A stretch of 64,000 nucleotides of DNA from Mycobacterium sp. 050128 (GCF_036409155.1 NZ_JAZGLW010000001.1:62001-126000), one strand, 5' to 3'. Positions 24,045-31,863 are shown, counted from the first letter of the stretch. Translations and numbers: made by a program. The notes: a model not told the origin generated them from the sequence alone.

Positions 24045-24404
24045 ATGACGGCTAACCATCCCCCGCAGCAGAAACAGCGTTCGACGGCCGACACCATCGC
24101 CACAATCACCATGTTCGTGGTCGCCGCGATCGCGGGAGCACTGGCCATCACGTTTTCTTTCTTTTTCGTGATGGCGACCGATTCGTGCACAGGCAACCGG
24201 TGCGACACTTCGGCGCTCGATTGGGCCTACGCGGTGACGTGGGGCGGCGTCGGCGTCGCGGCCGTCATCGCCGTCGGAGGCGTCATCGTCGCGGCGGCGC
24301 GAAAGCGGACGATGTGGGTGTGGCCAACCACCGCGCTCATCGTGATCATCGCCGCGGGCGTGATCGGCTCGCTGCTGGCCAACTCGGTCGCCCCGCATCA
24401 GTGA
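24045..24404 (+). CDS. Small membrane protein, three helices
   Basis: The 119-residue product has a polar N-terminus and three predicted membrane helices (about residues 18-45, 62-85 and 92-113). The first loop contains two cysteines (DSCTGNRCDTS) that could form an extracytoplasmic disulfide. No family is recognised. It ends 41 bp before the convergent SRPBCC gene. Confidence 0.75.
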   Translation: MTANHPPQQKQRSTADTIATITMFVVAAIAGALAITFSFFFVMATDSCTGNRCDTSALDWAYAVTWGGVGVAAVIAVGGVIVAAARKRTMWVWPTTALIVIIAAGVIGSLLANSVAPHQ

Positions 24405-24445
24405 TACACGCCCAATAGCCTTGCGCTACCAAGCAACTCGACACG

Positions 24446-24880
24446 TCACTGCTCGAGAGCCTTCGCGCATGCGTTCAGGATCGCGAGGAAACTCCCGCGC
24501 AGCAGCCGACGGCTGAGGGCCTCCAGCACTTTTCCTCCGGCCGCGGCCGGATGGGTGTAGTTGGTAAGCCAGTCGACGTGCGTCCCGTCGCCCGCGGCGG
24601 TGAACGTCAGGGTGCCGCCGTCGTGCTTGAACGGTGGGATCGACTTGACGATCAGGTAGGTGTAGCTGTGCGGCCGGTCATAGGCCGTGAGCTCCTCGCG
24701 GAAATAGGTACCGACGCCGATCACCTCGCGCAGCGCTCCGGCCGCCGGGCCCGATGTGCCTTTGGCCCAAAATCCCTTGAGAGCCAACGGTGCAGCGGCC
24801 AAATTGGCGGGGTCGGCCAGCCAGTCGAAGACCTGCTCCAGCGGTGCGGCGATCGTGCGTTCCAAATGAATCTCAACCAT
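24446..24880 (-). CDS. SRPBCC family protein
   Basis: The 144-residue product begins MVEIHLERTIAAPLEQVFDWLADP, the typical first strand and helix of START/Bet v1-like SRPBCC proteins. It has the usual length of a single such domain, which forms a hydrophobic ligand pocket. The ligand is unknown. The ATG at 24880 has GGGAG five bases upstream. A GTACGG-N6-CCGTAC dyad at 24900-24917, just upstream, could be an operator. Confidence 0.85.
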   Translation of the reverse strand: MVEIHLERTIAAPLEQVFDWLADPANLAAAPLALKGFWAKGTSGPAAGALREVIGVGTYFREELTAYDRPHSYTYLIVKSIPPFKHDGGTLTFTAAGDGTHVDWLTNYTHPAAAGGKVLEALSRRLLRGSFLAILNACAKALEQ

Positions 24881-25245
24881 CAGAACTCCCGCCTGGCAGG
24901 TACGGCATTGACCGTACGCCATGCTAACCGCCGGTCGCACCGGAACTGCAGCGCGCAAGGCTGGCAACGGCAGATATCTTTGCGGTGATACACGACACCC
25001 GGATCTACGCCTTAGAGAAATCATAAGGAGATTTTGCTGGTACCCGCTTGAGTTGGTCACGATTTGGTCACGACGTGCGGGTACCAACTGCCAGGGCGTG
25101 ACCAAGCCGGGGCCTTTCGTCGATCCAGCCGTTAGCTGCACGCGGGATACACATGTTGCCCGCGTTAGTCTCAGCTACTTTGGAATTCGGGGAATCGGGA
25201 GTCCCCGCGAATCAATTCGGACCGATTCGAAGGACAACACTGATC
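24881..25245. other. 365-bp intergenic region with repeats
   Basis: No convincing gene is seen. The region holds upstream sequences of the SRPBCC gene (minus) and the haemophore-type gene (plus). It contains a short GTACGG/CCGTAC dyad at 24900-24917 and, at 25039-25085, a 9-bp inverted repeat enclosing two tandem copies of a 10-bp word. An AAGGAG at 25025-25030 is not followed by a usable reading frame. Confidence 0.6.
25039..25085. repeat. Inverted repeat enclosing a tandem direct repeat
   Basis: GGTACCCGC at 25039-25047 and its perfect complement at 25077-25085 enclose TTGGTCACGA at 25053-25062 and again at 25064-25073. The 11-bp period puts the two copies on the same helix face. It lies about 160 bp upstream of the haemophore-type gene and may be a regulator-binding site or part of an old mobile junction. 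Confidence 0.6.
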
Positions 25246-25644
25246 ATGAATTTCAGCAGTATCGTCGCGCGCCGACGAGTCGCCGGCGTCAGCGCCGGCT
25301 GCCTGCTCGGGGGAATGGCCCTGGGCCTGGTCGCCGCGCCGTCAGCCACCGCCGCACCCGACTGCAGCCCCGCGGGTGTCAACGCCACGGTTTCCTCGGT
25401 ACAGGGCGCGGCAGAGCAATATCTCGCCGCGCACCCCGGTGCCAACCAGGTTGTCAGCGCCGCCTACGGACAGCCACGGGCGGAGGCCGCCTCCAGCCTG
25501 CGCGGCTACTTCACCGCGCACCCTCAGGAGTATTACGACCTGCGCGGCATCCTGGCGCCGATCGGCGACACCGAGCGCCAGTGCAACGTGTCGGCGCTGC
25601 CGGGCAACCTGGAATCGGCCTACCACGAGTTCATGGCCGGCTGA
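25246..25644 (+). CDS. Secreted haemophore-type (haem-binding) protein
   Basis: The 132-residue product has an arginine-containing n-region, a hydrophobic core and an AxA cleavage site (ATA-APDC near residue 37), so Sec export is predicted. The mature part of about 95 residues has two cysteines and the QYLAAHPGANQV...LRGYFTAHPQEYYDLRGIL pattern. This pattern is seen in mycobacterial haemophore haem-binding domain proteins (Rv0203-like). Haem scavenging or transfer is therefore suggested. A strong hairpin terminator follows the stop. Confidence 0.85.
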   Translation: MNFSSIVARRRVAGVSAGCLLGGMALGLVAAPSATAAPDCSPAGVNATVSSVQGAAEQYLAAHPGANQVVSAAYGQPRAEAASSLRGYFTAHPQEYYDLRGILAPIGDTERQCNVSALPGNLESAYHEFMAG

Positions 25645-25654
25645 TTCCGCGCAT

Positions 25655-25686
25655 AACGACCCGCCACACTGCCGTGGCGGGTCGTT
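25655..25686 (+). terminator. Strong hairpin terminator
   Basis: A perfect 13-bp stem (25655-25667 paired with 25674-25686) with a 6-base loop begins 11 bp after the haemophore gene's stop. It is followed by a short T-rich tract. It fits an intrinsic terminator for that gene. Confidence 0.85.
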
Positions 25687-25887
25687 TGCATTTGCGGTCG
25701 AACCGGTATGAACCGCACCGCGGGTGGGCAATTCCCAGTCAGCCACCGGGGCAGGAGATCACCGAGAAGGCGACTCGTATGCTGATTCGTCGGGTAGCCA
25801 AGGGCAGCAACATGTCTCATATACCAGCCCTCGCCAAGACGGCCTGACCGACGCGGATGAGGTCCCCACGAGCTGAAGACCGCGACG

Positions 25888-26646
25888 CTAGAGTTGGTTT
25901 TCGCGACCGATCAGTGCCCAGACCGTCTTCCCGGACGACCTCGGTGTGCTGCCCCACGCGCGACACAGTGCGGAAACGATCGACAGGCCCGACAAGGTTT
26001 CGCCGCCGCTTTCATTCTCGAGTCGGCAAGCCGGCACGTGGCTGTCATCCTCCACCGCTACGACGACCGTGTCGTGCTGGCTTTCGACGATCAGTACCGG
26101 CGCATTGTCGGTGTGTTTGAGGACGTTTCCGACGAGGATCGTGGCAATCGTGCCCGCGACCGGAATCAGACGGCTCTGGGCCCAAGCGGTAAGCCACTGC
26201 CCGATCAGGGCGCGGGCGAGGCCCAGACTGACCGCCCTTGCCGGAAGCTGGGTTCGGACGCGGCGGCGATCATCCGAGGGCCGCATGACGGCGGCGCCCA
26301 GCGCCGACTCGCGGTCCCAATACACCGGGACGTATCGGGCAATACCGTTGTCGGTGATGGATTGCCGATACGCAGTGTGCTGACACACCAGCAGGATCGG
26401 CACGTCCGGCCACGTCATGACATGCCAGCGAGCGCTGGTAAACACCGACCAGGCGGATTCCGAGGGCACCAACAGACCGTTGACATCAACGAGCACCGCG
26501 CGCGGCCGATCCAGCGCAGCTTCGATGACCGCGTCACGAAGCGTGCGGTAGGTGGCGCTGTTCAGCAGGCCGGTTACCTTCAGGACCGCGGCATCCTGCC
26601 GACGTTCCACGTCCACACCGACGGATGGGCTGGCCTGAGTCATCAT
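25888..26646 (-). CDS. STAS-domain / ATPase-fold regulator
   Basis: The 252-residue product joins an N-terminal STAS-like domain (about residues 8-110, VDVERRQDAAVLKVTGLLNSATYRTLRDAV...AVLVDVNGL) to a C-terminal GHKL ATPase-like part. The latter has LVGNVLKHT near residue 172, resembling the N box of anti-sigma kinases, followed by VVVAVEDDS and SGLSIV. Such proteins act in partner-switching control of stress sigma factors. Two adjacent ATGs (26646, 26643) are possible starts. A SigF-like promoter lies directly upstream. Confidence 0.82.
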   Translation of the reverse strand: MMTQASPSVGVDVERRQDAAVLKVTGLLNSATYRTLRDAVIEAALDRPRAVLVDVNGLLVPSESAWSVFTSARWHVMTWPDVPILLVCQHTAYRQSITDNGIARYVPVYWDRESALGAAVMRPSDDRRRVRTQLPARAVSLGLARALIGQWLTAWAQSRLIPVAGTIATILVGNVLKHTDNAPVLIVESQHDTVVVAVEDDSHVPACRLENESGGETLSGLSIVSALCRAWGSTPRSSGKTVWALIGRENQL

Positions 26647-26652
26647 CTCCGA

Positions 26653-26677
26653 CTACCCCTCCCCAGGGTGGGTAACC
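26653..26677 (-). promoter_or_regulatory. SigF-like promoter of the STAS-ATPase gene
   Basis: On the minus strand it reads GGTTA-N14-GGGTAG. The -10 box lies six bases from the ATG at 26646 and nine from the ATG at 26643, so the transcript would be leaderless or nearly so. The -35 differs by one base from GGTTT and the spacer is one base short. Confidence 0.4.
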
Positions 26678-26747
26678 GCGCGGTGGATGGATATGTCTGC
26701 GATTGACGCTTGCTGCACCGGTCAATCAATGGAATTTCGCGGGGTCC

Positions 26748-26773
26748 GGTTTCACCCCGGTCAGGCTGGGAAT
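26748..26773 (+). promoter_or_regulatory. SigF-like promoter of the Rho_N/SAP protein gene
   Basis: GGTTT-N15-GGGAAT, one mismatch from the SigF consensus. The predicted start of transcription near 26780 leaves a leader of about 34 bases that contains the AGGAGGG ribosome site. Confidence 0.5.
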
Positions 26774-26813
26774 TCTCGCAACGACGTCCGTCGATTACAG
26801 GAGGGTCAGCACC

Positions 26814-27071
26814 GTGCCGAACCCGTCGATCAAGAACGAGAAGATGTACCGTGACCTGCGAAAGCAGGGCAACTCAGAGGAAAAGGCGGCGCGGATCTCC
26901 AACGCCGCCGCAGCCCGGGGTAAATCCGCGGTCGGCCGCAAGGGCGGCAAGTCCGGCTCGTACACCGACTGGACGGTGCCAGAGCTCAAGAAGCGCGCCA
27001 AAGAGCTTGGTATGTCTGGCTATTCGGGCCTGACCAAGGATAAATTGGTCGCCAAGCTGCGCAACCACTGA
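26814..27071 (+). CDS. Rho_N/SAP-type small protein (DUF7218-like)
   Basis: The 85-residue product has a basic N-terminal half (KMYRDLRKQGNSEEKAARISNAAAARG). The C-terminal helix-extended-loop-helix module, TVPELKKRAKELGMSGYSGLTKDKLVAKLR, resembles Rho N-terminal/SAP nucleic-acid-binding motifs. GTG at 26814 is chosen because AGGAGGG lies eight bases upstream; earlier in-frame codons add an unrelated tail. DNA or RNA binding is inferred. It ends convergently with the nucleotidyltransferase remnant. Confidence 0.85.
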   Translation: MPNPSIKNEKMYRDLRKQGNSEEKAARISNAAAARGKSAVGRKGGKSGSYTDWTVPELKKRAKELGMSGYSGLTKDKLVAKLRNH

Positions 27072-27085
27072 GTGGCCAACGGCGT

Positions 27086-27475
27086 TCAGCCGGTGAGCCC
27101 GAGCCGGTCGGCGAGTACCACGAAGGCCACCGCGTAATCGTTGTCGGCGGTCTGTGACTTGATGTTGCTCCAGTCGAGCCGTTCCCGGATTGCGCGCACG
27201 GGCGGCAGCAGCTTTGCGAAATCGCAATGATGCTCGTCGAGGGCGCGCAACTTCTGGATCAACACCATGGTGGGCGGCAACACCGGCATCCCGATTGCCA
27301 GCACGTCACGCTGCTCGGCAAAGTCCAGGGTGGCCGGCGCGACCGGCTCGCCGTTCAGGTGGTGCAGCACGTCCACGAACGCCTCGCCGATGCGGGCCTT
27401 GAAGAGCCAATCCTCCGGCGGGTTTTCTATCGTGAATCCGGCGTCGCGCAGGGTGCCGGTCGCGGCAGCCACCAC
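27086..27475 (-). pseudogene. Truncated nucleotidyltransferase-fold protein
   Basis: The 129-residue frame reads LRDAGFTIENPPEDWLFKARIGEAFVDVLHHLNG and later LIQKLRALDEHHCDFAKLLPPVRAIRERLDW. This matches the middle and C-terminus of small nucleotidyltransferase-superfamily proteins of actinobacteria. The N-terminal catalytic GS...DxD segment is missing: no matching frame exists in the upstream 140 bp. It may be a decayed gene or a short expressed derivative. The GTG at 27475 is the only practical start. Confidence 0.6.
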
Positions 27476-27587
27476 GCAATGCCTCGCGCAGTTGCGCCGA
27501 GCCGCCGTGCGATTGTGTTGGTGCTTGCGTGGATGCCATGTGACTAGGTCATACCCGGCCTACGACGTGGGCAACCCGTTGTCATCT

Positions 27588-27612
27588 GTTTAAACACTGA
27601 CGAATTGGGCAA
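27588..27612 (+). promoter_or_regulatory. SigF-like promoter of the GT2/PIG-L/NodS-like cluster
   Basis: GTTT-N15-GGGCAA, with one clear deviation in the -10 box (C for T). It ends nine bases before the ATG at 27622, predicting a leader of only about three bases. No Shine-Dalgarno is seen before that ATG, which fits. Confidence 0.5.
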
Positions 27613-27621
27613 CCGTTGGGT

Positions 27622-28338
27622 ATGTCGGTGCCATCGCTCCGCGTCTACGACCGAGTCGTCGTGGTGGTCCCCGCTCACAACGAAAAGGCCCACCTCCCGG
27701 CGTGTTTGCGTGCGGTGCTGACCAGTGCGTTGTGCGTACCGGTTCCGGTCTCGACGGTCGTGGTTCTGGACGCCAGCAACGACGACAGCGCGCTGCTGGC
27801 CGGACAGTACGGGCCCGATGTGCACTTCGTGAGCGTCGAGGCCCACAACGTGGGCGCCGCGCGGGCAGCCGGTTTCGGCTATGGCCGCTCGATGTGCCGC
27901 GACGACGAGGAGTGCTGGTATGCCACCACCGACGCGGACAGCCGAGTCGACCCGGGGTGGCTGATCCATCAGCTCGAGCTCGGCGCCGACATGGCTCTTG
28001 GCGTGGTGCGTATTACCGACTGGCGCCAGCATTCGCCCGACGTCGCGCGGCGCCATGCGCAGGCCTACGAGTCTGATCAGAACGGCCAGCACGACCACGT
28101 TCACGGCGCCAACATGGGTTTCAGTGCCCGCGCGTACTGGCGGGTCGGCGGCTTTCGCGCGCTGTCCTCCGGAGAGGACGTCGACCTGGTCGAGCGATTC
28201 GAGGCTGCCGGCTATCGCATCCACCGCGATACCGATTTGTCGGTGATCACCTCGGCACGGACCCAGGCCCGAGCCCCGCGCGGATTCGCCTACGACTTAA
28301 GACAATTGGGGAGAACGGCGGCGGGTGATCACGGGTGA
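27622..28338 (+). CDS. GT2 family glycosyltransferase
   Basis: Inverting glycosyltransferase of the GT-A fold, 238 residues, soluble. The N-terminal strand VVVVVPAHNEKAHLPACLRAVL binds the nucleotide sugar. TTDADSRVDPGWL carries the metal-binding DxD, and GEDVDLVERF supplies the likely catalytic acidic residues. The ATG at 27622 is preferred over a TTG two codons earlier. Its stop overlaps the next gene as GTGA. As first gene of the cluster it probably transfers a sugar that the PIG-L and NodS-like enzymes then modify; donor and acceptor are unknown. Confidence 0.9.
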   Translation: MSVPSLRVYDRVVVVVPAHNEKAHLPACLRAVLTSALCVPVPVSTVVVLDASNDDSALLAGQYGPDVHFVSVEAHNVGAARAAGFGYGRSMCRDDEECWYATTDADSRVDPGWLIHQLELGADMALGVVRITDWRQHSPDVARRHAQAYESDQNGQHDHVHGANMGFSARAYWRVGGFRALSSGEDVDLVERFEAAGYRIHRDTDLSVITSARTQARAPRGFAYDLRQLGRTAAGDHG

Positions 28339-29276
28339 CGGCAGGGTTGATCAAGCACTGGCTCGAGACCGGACGACTCGAGCTGCCGCTGCCCGCGTCG
28401 GGACGCACGCTGGAACGCTGGCAACGTCTGGCCCTGCTGGCCGAAGAAGACGTCGTGGCGGCCCGCATTGTCGAGGCCCACGTCGATGCCGTTGCGATCC
28501 TCGACGAATTAGGCGGCAAGCCACCCGAACTCGGTCAGTTGTGGGGGGTGTGGGCGGCCGAGTCGCCGGATGCGGTGGTGACGGCCACTGACGTGAGGGG
28601 GGCGTTCACCCTCAACGGCACCAAGGTGTGGTGCTCGGGCGCCGGGTTCTGCACCCATGCCCTGGTGACCGCCCGGTTGGACGACGGCCAGCGAGGCCTC
28701 TTCGCGGTCGCGGTCGTCGACCCCGCGGTCAAGGCGTTGCCGTCCACGTGGTGGAACGCCGGGATGGCCGGAAGTGACACCCGGCCGGTGCAGTTCACCA
28801 ATGCCCAAGCCGTCGCGATCGGCGATCCCGGTGACTATCTCAGCCGGCCCGGATTCTGGCACGGCGCCATCGGCGTTGCCGCGTGCTGGCTCGGCGGTGC
28901 GCGCAGGGTTGCCGAGCCGCTATATCGCTGTGCTGCAAGCGAATCAGCGGACGCATATTCATTGGCACACCTGGGCGCGGTCGACGCCGCGGTCGCGGCC
29001 GGCGAGGCGATGCTGAGCACCGCGGCAGCCCAGGTCGATGCCGACCCGTTCGACCGCTCGTGCAGCGCCGAACTGCTCGCGCGCCGGGTTCGGGCGGTCG
29101 TCGAACACGCCGCCGACGAGGCGATCACCCGCACGGGCCGCGCGTTGGGACCCGGTCCCCTGTGTCAGGACGGCCGCCATGCTCAGCGGGTGGCCGACTT
29201 GAGTATCTACATACGGCAAAGCCACGCCGAGCGGGATCTGGCCGCGCTCGGGGGGCTTGCGGGCCAGCGGCGCTGA
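28335..29276 (+). CDS. Acyl-CoA dehydrogenase-like protein
   Basis: The 313-residue product is shorter than usual acyl-CoA dehydrogenases (about 380). The middle beta-domain signature is present (LNGTKVWCSGAGFCTHALVTARLD), and the C-terminal helical domain ends in IYIRQSHAERDLAALGG. The N-terminal helical domain is reduced, and I could not assign the catalytic Glu. It may be a specialised oxidase/dehydrogenase or a non-catalytic partner. GTG start, 4-bp overlap with the glycosyltransferase gene, and seven bases to the PIG-L gene. Confidence 0.85.
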   Translation: MTAGLIKHWLETGRLELPLPASGRTLERWQRLALLAEEDVVAARIVEAHVDAVAILDELGGKPPELGQLWGVWAAESPDAVVTATDVRGAFTLNGTKVWCSGAGFCTHALVTARLDDGQRGLFAVAVVDPAVKALPSTWWNAGMAGSDTRPVQFTNAQAVAIGDPGDYLSRPGFWHGAIGVAACWLGGARRVAEPLYRCAASESADAYSLAHLGAVDAAVAAGEAMLSTAAAQVDADPFDRSCSAELLARRVRAVVEHAADEAITRTGRALGPGPLCQDGRHAQRVADLSIYIRQSHAERDLAALGGLAGQRR

Positions 29277-29283
29277 GGGCGAC

Positions 29284-30054
29284 GTGAAAACACTATCGAC
29301 TAGTAACTGCGCCAGGTTTGCGGCCAAGCCGCTGACCCACAGCGGGACACCGGCGCCGGTATGGCTGGCCGCCCTCAACGACGAGCCCCTGCCGCCGCTG
29401 GATCTCACCGACTGCCCGGGCCTCGTCGTCGTCGCACCCCACCCCGACGACGAGACACTCGGCCTGGGGGCCACGATCGCCCAGCTGGTCGCATCGGGTG
29501 TCGACGTCCTGGTCGTGTCCGTCAGTGACGGCGGTGCGGCCCACCCCGGGGCGACGCCACTGGACCGGACGCGCATGGGGGCCACACGGCAGCATGAATT
29601 ACGCAGAGCAACAGGCATTTTGGGAGTCCCCACGCCGGTGTCGCTGGGTTTGCCGGACGGCCAGCTGACCGACTACGAGGACAAGCTCACCGATTTACTC
29701 GTCGAGATCCTCGACGGTGCCGGCGTGCGCCCCTGGTGTGCCGCCACCTGGAGAGGTGACGGACATCCCGATCACGAGGCGGTCGGACGCGCTGCCGCCA
29801 CGGCCTGTGCACGCACCGACGCCGTGCTGCTGGAGTACCCCATCTGGATGTGGCACTGGGCCACTCCCCGCGATCCCGCGGTGCCGTGGGATCGTGCCCA
29901 TTCATTACCCGCGCCCGACTGGGCAGCTCTGCGCAAACGCCTTGCTGCGCAATGCTTTCGCAGCCAATTCGCGTCGAGCACCGGCTCACCGCCGGCGCTG
30001 CCGACGTACGTACTGCCGCGACTGATGGCAGTGGGAGAGGTGACGTTCCGCTGA
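29284..30054 (+). CDS. PIG-L family deacetylase
   Basis: Zinc-dependent de-N-acetylase of the LmbE/PIG-L family, 256 residues. The zinc-binding signature APHPDDETLG lies near residue 48 and a second metal motif, HPDHEAV, near residue 160. Family members remove N-acetyl groups from GlcNAc-containing sugars (MshB, PIG-L). GTG at 29284 has a GAGGG just upstream. The stop TGA at 30052-30054 is embedded in CTGAGC, where the next protein appears to begin. Fused PIG-L/SAM-methyltransferase proteins are known in other bacteria. Confidence 0.9.
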   Translation: MKTLSTSNCARFAAKPLTHSGTPAPVWLAALNDEPLPPLDLTDCPGLVVVAPHPDDETLGLGATIAQLVASGVDVLVVSVSDGGAAHPGATPLDRTRMGATRQHELRRATGILGVPTPVSLGLPDGQLTDYEDKLTDLLVEILDGAGVRPWCAATWRGDGHPDHEAVGRAAATACARTDAVLLEYPIWMWHWATPRDPAVPWDRAHSLPAPDWAALRKRLAAQCFRSQFASSTGSPPALPTYVLPRLMAVGEVTFR

Positions 30055-30677
30055 GCGCACGCCTACCCGACGCCTATTTCGACCAGATGTATGCCGACGG
30101 CGACGATCCCTGGCAGTTGTCGACGCGATGGTACGAGCAGCGCAAATACGAGATCACGCTGGCCATGCTGCCCAATCGCCACTATCGGCATGCCTTCGAG
30201 CCCGGCTGTTCGATCGGCATCCTGACCGCGCGGCTGGCACAGCGCTGTGATCGCGTGACCGCGGTGGATGTGGCCGACGCGGCGGTGCGTGGCACCGATA
30301 TGCGGCTGCGGCAAGCCGGGTGTCGGGATCGGGTGACGCTGAGCCGGTCTTCGATCGATGTTTCGTGGCCGTCCGGCCCCTTCGATCTTTTGGTGCTCAG
30401 CGAAATCGCCTACTACCTCGAGGCGGAGACACTCGCCGCGGTGTTGGCCCGGGGATGCAATCGGCTACAAGCCGGCGCGAATGTTGTTGCCGCACACTGG
30501 CGCCACCCTGTGGCCGACTATCCGCTCACCGGTGATGCCGCTCACGCCATCATCGCGCGAACACCGGGCCTGACGTCGCTGGGCCGCTACCAGGACCGTG
30601 ACGTCGTCATCGAGGTCTTCGACACCGGCGACGGCCGCTCGGTGGCGGCGCGCGAAAAGGTCCCCGGAGCCCGCTAG
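30051..30677 (+). CDS. SAM-dependent methyltransferase, NodS-like
   Basis: Class I methyltransferase of about 208 residues. LPDAYFDQMYADGDDPWQLSTRWYEQRKYEITLAML is the NodS-type N-terminus, followed by FEPGCSIGILTARLA (SAM loop) and VTAVDVADAAV. NodS N-methylates a deacetylated aminosugar, so acting after the PIG-L enzyme is a natural inference. No ATG, GTG or TTG is in frame between 29952 and 30087. I place the start at CTG 30051, which overlaps the PIG-L stop and follows GGGAGAGG. ATG 29952 (long overlap) or 30087 (inside the domain) are alternatives. Confidence 0.82.
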   Translation: MSARLPDAYFDQMYADGDDPWQLSTRWYEQRKYEITLAMLPNRHYRHAFEPGCSIGILTARLAQRCDRVTAVDVADAAVRGTDMRLRQAGCRDRVTLSRSSIDVSWPSGPFDLLVLSEIAYYLEAETLAAVLARGCNRLQAGANVVAAHWRHPVADYPLTGDAAHAIIARTPGLTSLGRYQDRDVVIEVFDTGDGRSVAAREKVPGAR

Positions 30678-30700
30678 CGGGAATCGAAAGCCGAAACCTA

Positions 30701-31465
30701 ATGCGCGTAGCAACATTCAACATCCTGCACGGCCGCACCGTGGGCGACGGGGTGGACCCGCAGCGGCTACTGGACTGTGTGCGCCGCCTGGATCCCGACA
30801 TACTGGCGTTGCAGGAAGTCGACTGTGATCAAGAGCGGTCCTCGCGCGCCGACCTCACCGCGTTGGCAGCCGAAGCGATGGGAGCGGTGGAACACCGATT
30901 CGTGGCCGCGATTGCCGGCACTCCGGGCGCGACATGGATGGCCGCCACCGGCGATGAGCAACCCGGGACCACTGCCTACGGAATCGCGCTACTGTCCCGA
31001 TTCCCAGCGGCCAGTTGGCAAGTCGTGCGACTGCCCCGGATTCCCATGCGGTTTCCGATGTACTTGCCCGGACCTAACCGGGTGATGGTCGTCGACGAAG
31101 AACCCAGAGCGGCGGTCATTGCCCGGCTGGACACACCATTGGGGCCGCTGACGGTGGCCAACACGCATCTGTCCTTCGTGCCCGGCTGGAATCGGCGCCA
31201 ATTGCGCCGCCTGATCTACGATTTGCGCGGATTTCCCGGTCCGCGGCTTTTGACCGGTGACCTCAACATGACGCCACCCGCAGTGCATCGCTGGTCGGGC
31301 ATGCGCGCGCTCGCTAGGGGCGACACGTTTCCCGCGGAGGCCCCGGACCGCCAGCTCGACCACATTCTGACCGATGAGCGCAACCTGCGCGCTGGCACGA
31401 CCGAGACCGAGCGCATGCCGATCTCCGATCATCGGCCGCTGGTGGTCGACCTCGACCACGCGTGA
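30701..31465 (+). CDS. Endonuclease/exonuclease/phosphatase family protein
   Basis: The 254-residue product has the full set of EEP motifs: FNILHG at the N-terminus, LQEVD near residue 40, ANTHLSF near 145, TGDLNMTP near 180, LDHILT near 215 and SDHRPLV near the end. Members are metal-dependent phosphodiesterases or phosphatases acting on nucleic acids, lipids or sugar phosphates. It lies 23 bp after the methyltransferase gene on the same strand and is probably cotranscribed with the cluster. Its substrate may be the cluster's product or precursor. Confidence 0.88.
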   Translation: MRVATFNILHGRTVGDGVDPQRLLDCVRRLDPDILALQEVDCDQERSSRADLTALAAEAMGAVEHRFVAAIAGTPGATWMAATGDEQPGTTAYGIALLSRFPAASWQVVRLPRIPMRFPMYLPGPNRVMVVDEEPRAAVIARLDTPLGPLTVANTHLSFVPGWNRRQLRRLIYDLRGFPGPRLLTGDLNMTPPAVHRWSGMRALARGDTFPAEAPDRQLDHILTDERNLRAGTTETERMPISDHRPLVVDLDHA

Positions 31466-31508
31466 CCGGCCGTAGTGCTGGTGCACAGCAGTTCTCGAAC
31501 CGAACCAG

Positions 31509-31808
31509 TTACCTATCGCGACCCGCTGCGCCCGGCCCGCCAATCGCCGTGAGGCGTCGCCGGACGCGCTTGATGTCGCCCAGCGAAGGCATCTCGTGGA
31601 TGCTCCGGGTGATCTGCACGCCGATGTCCGCGTTGTCGACCGGACGTCCGCGCACCGCCAGTTCGCTCGCGATCTCGGTGACTTCGTCGTCGGATACGCG
31701 ACGCGGCAACAGCGCCAGCAGCGGCAGATAGCCGAATACCCCCGCGCGGCTGGGATAGCCGGCTCGCAAAAACGCGACAATGCGCGACACGCGGCCGACG
31801 GGGTCCAT
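31509..31808 (-). CDS. DUF3349 domain protein
   Basis: The 99-residue product matches the mycobacterial DUF3349 pattern: VAFLRAGYPSRAGVFGYLPLLALLPRRVSDDEVTEIASEL. This is followed by a second half with IHEMPSLGDIKRVRRRL. Members are small all-helical proteins of unknown function (Rv0543c is the structural example I recall). The ATG at 31808 has GAGG eight bases upstream. A SigF-like promoter lies about 56 bp upstream. Confidence 0.88.
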   Translation of the reverse strand: MDPVGRVSRIVAFLRAGYPSRAGVFGYLPLLALLPRRVSDDEVTEIASELAVRGRPVDNADIGVQITRSIHEMPSLGDIKRVRRRLTAIGGPGAAGRDR

Positions 31809-31863
31809 GACCTGCTACCTCACTGTCCCACTACGGGGCGGGACGCCCGCAGTCCCTGCAGGA

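Noticed and set aside
25780..25847. 22-codon frame starting ATG with a GAGAAGG upstream
   Set aside because: Too short, with no recognisable feature, lying after a strong terminator; no evidence that it is translated.
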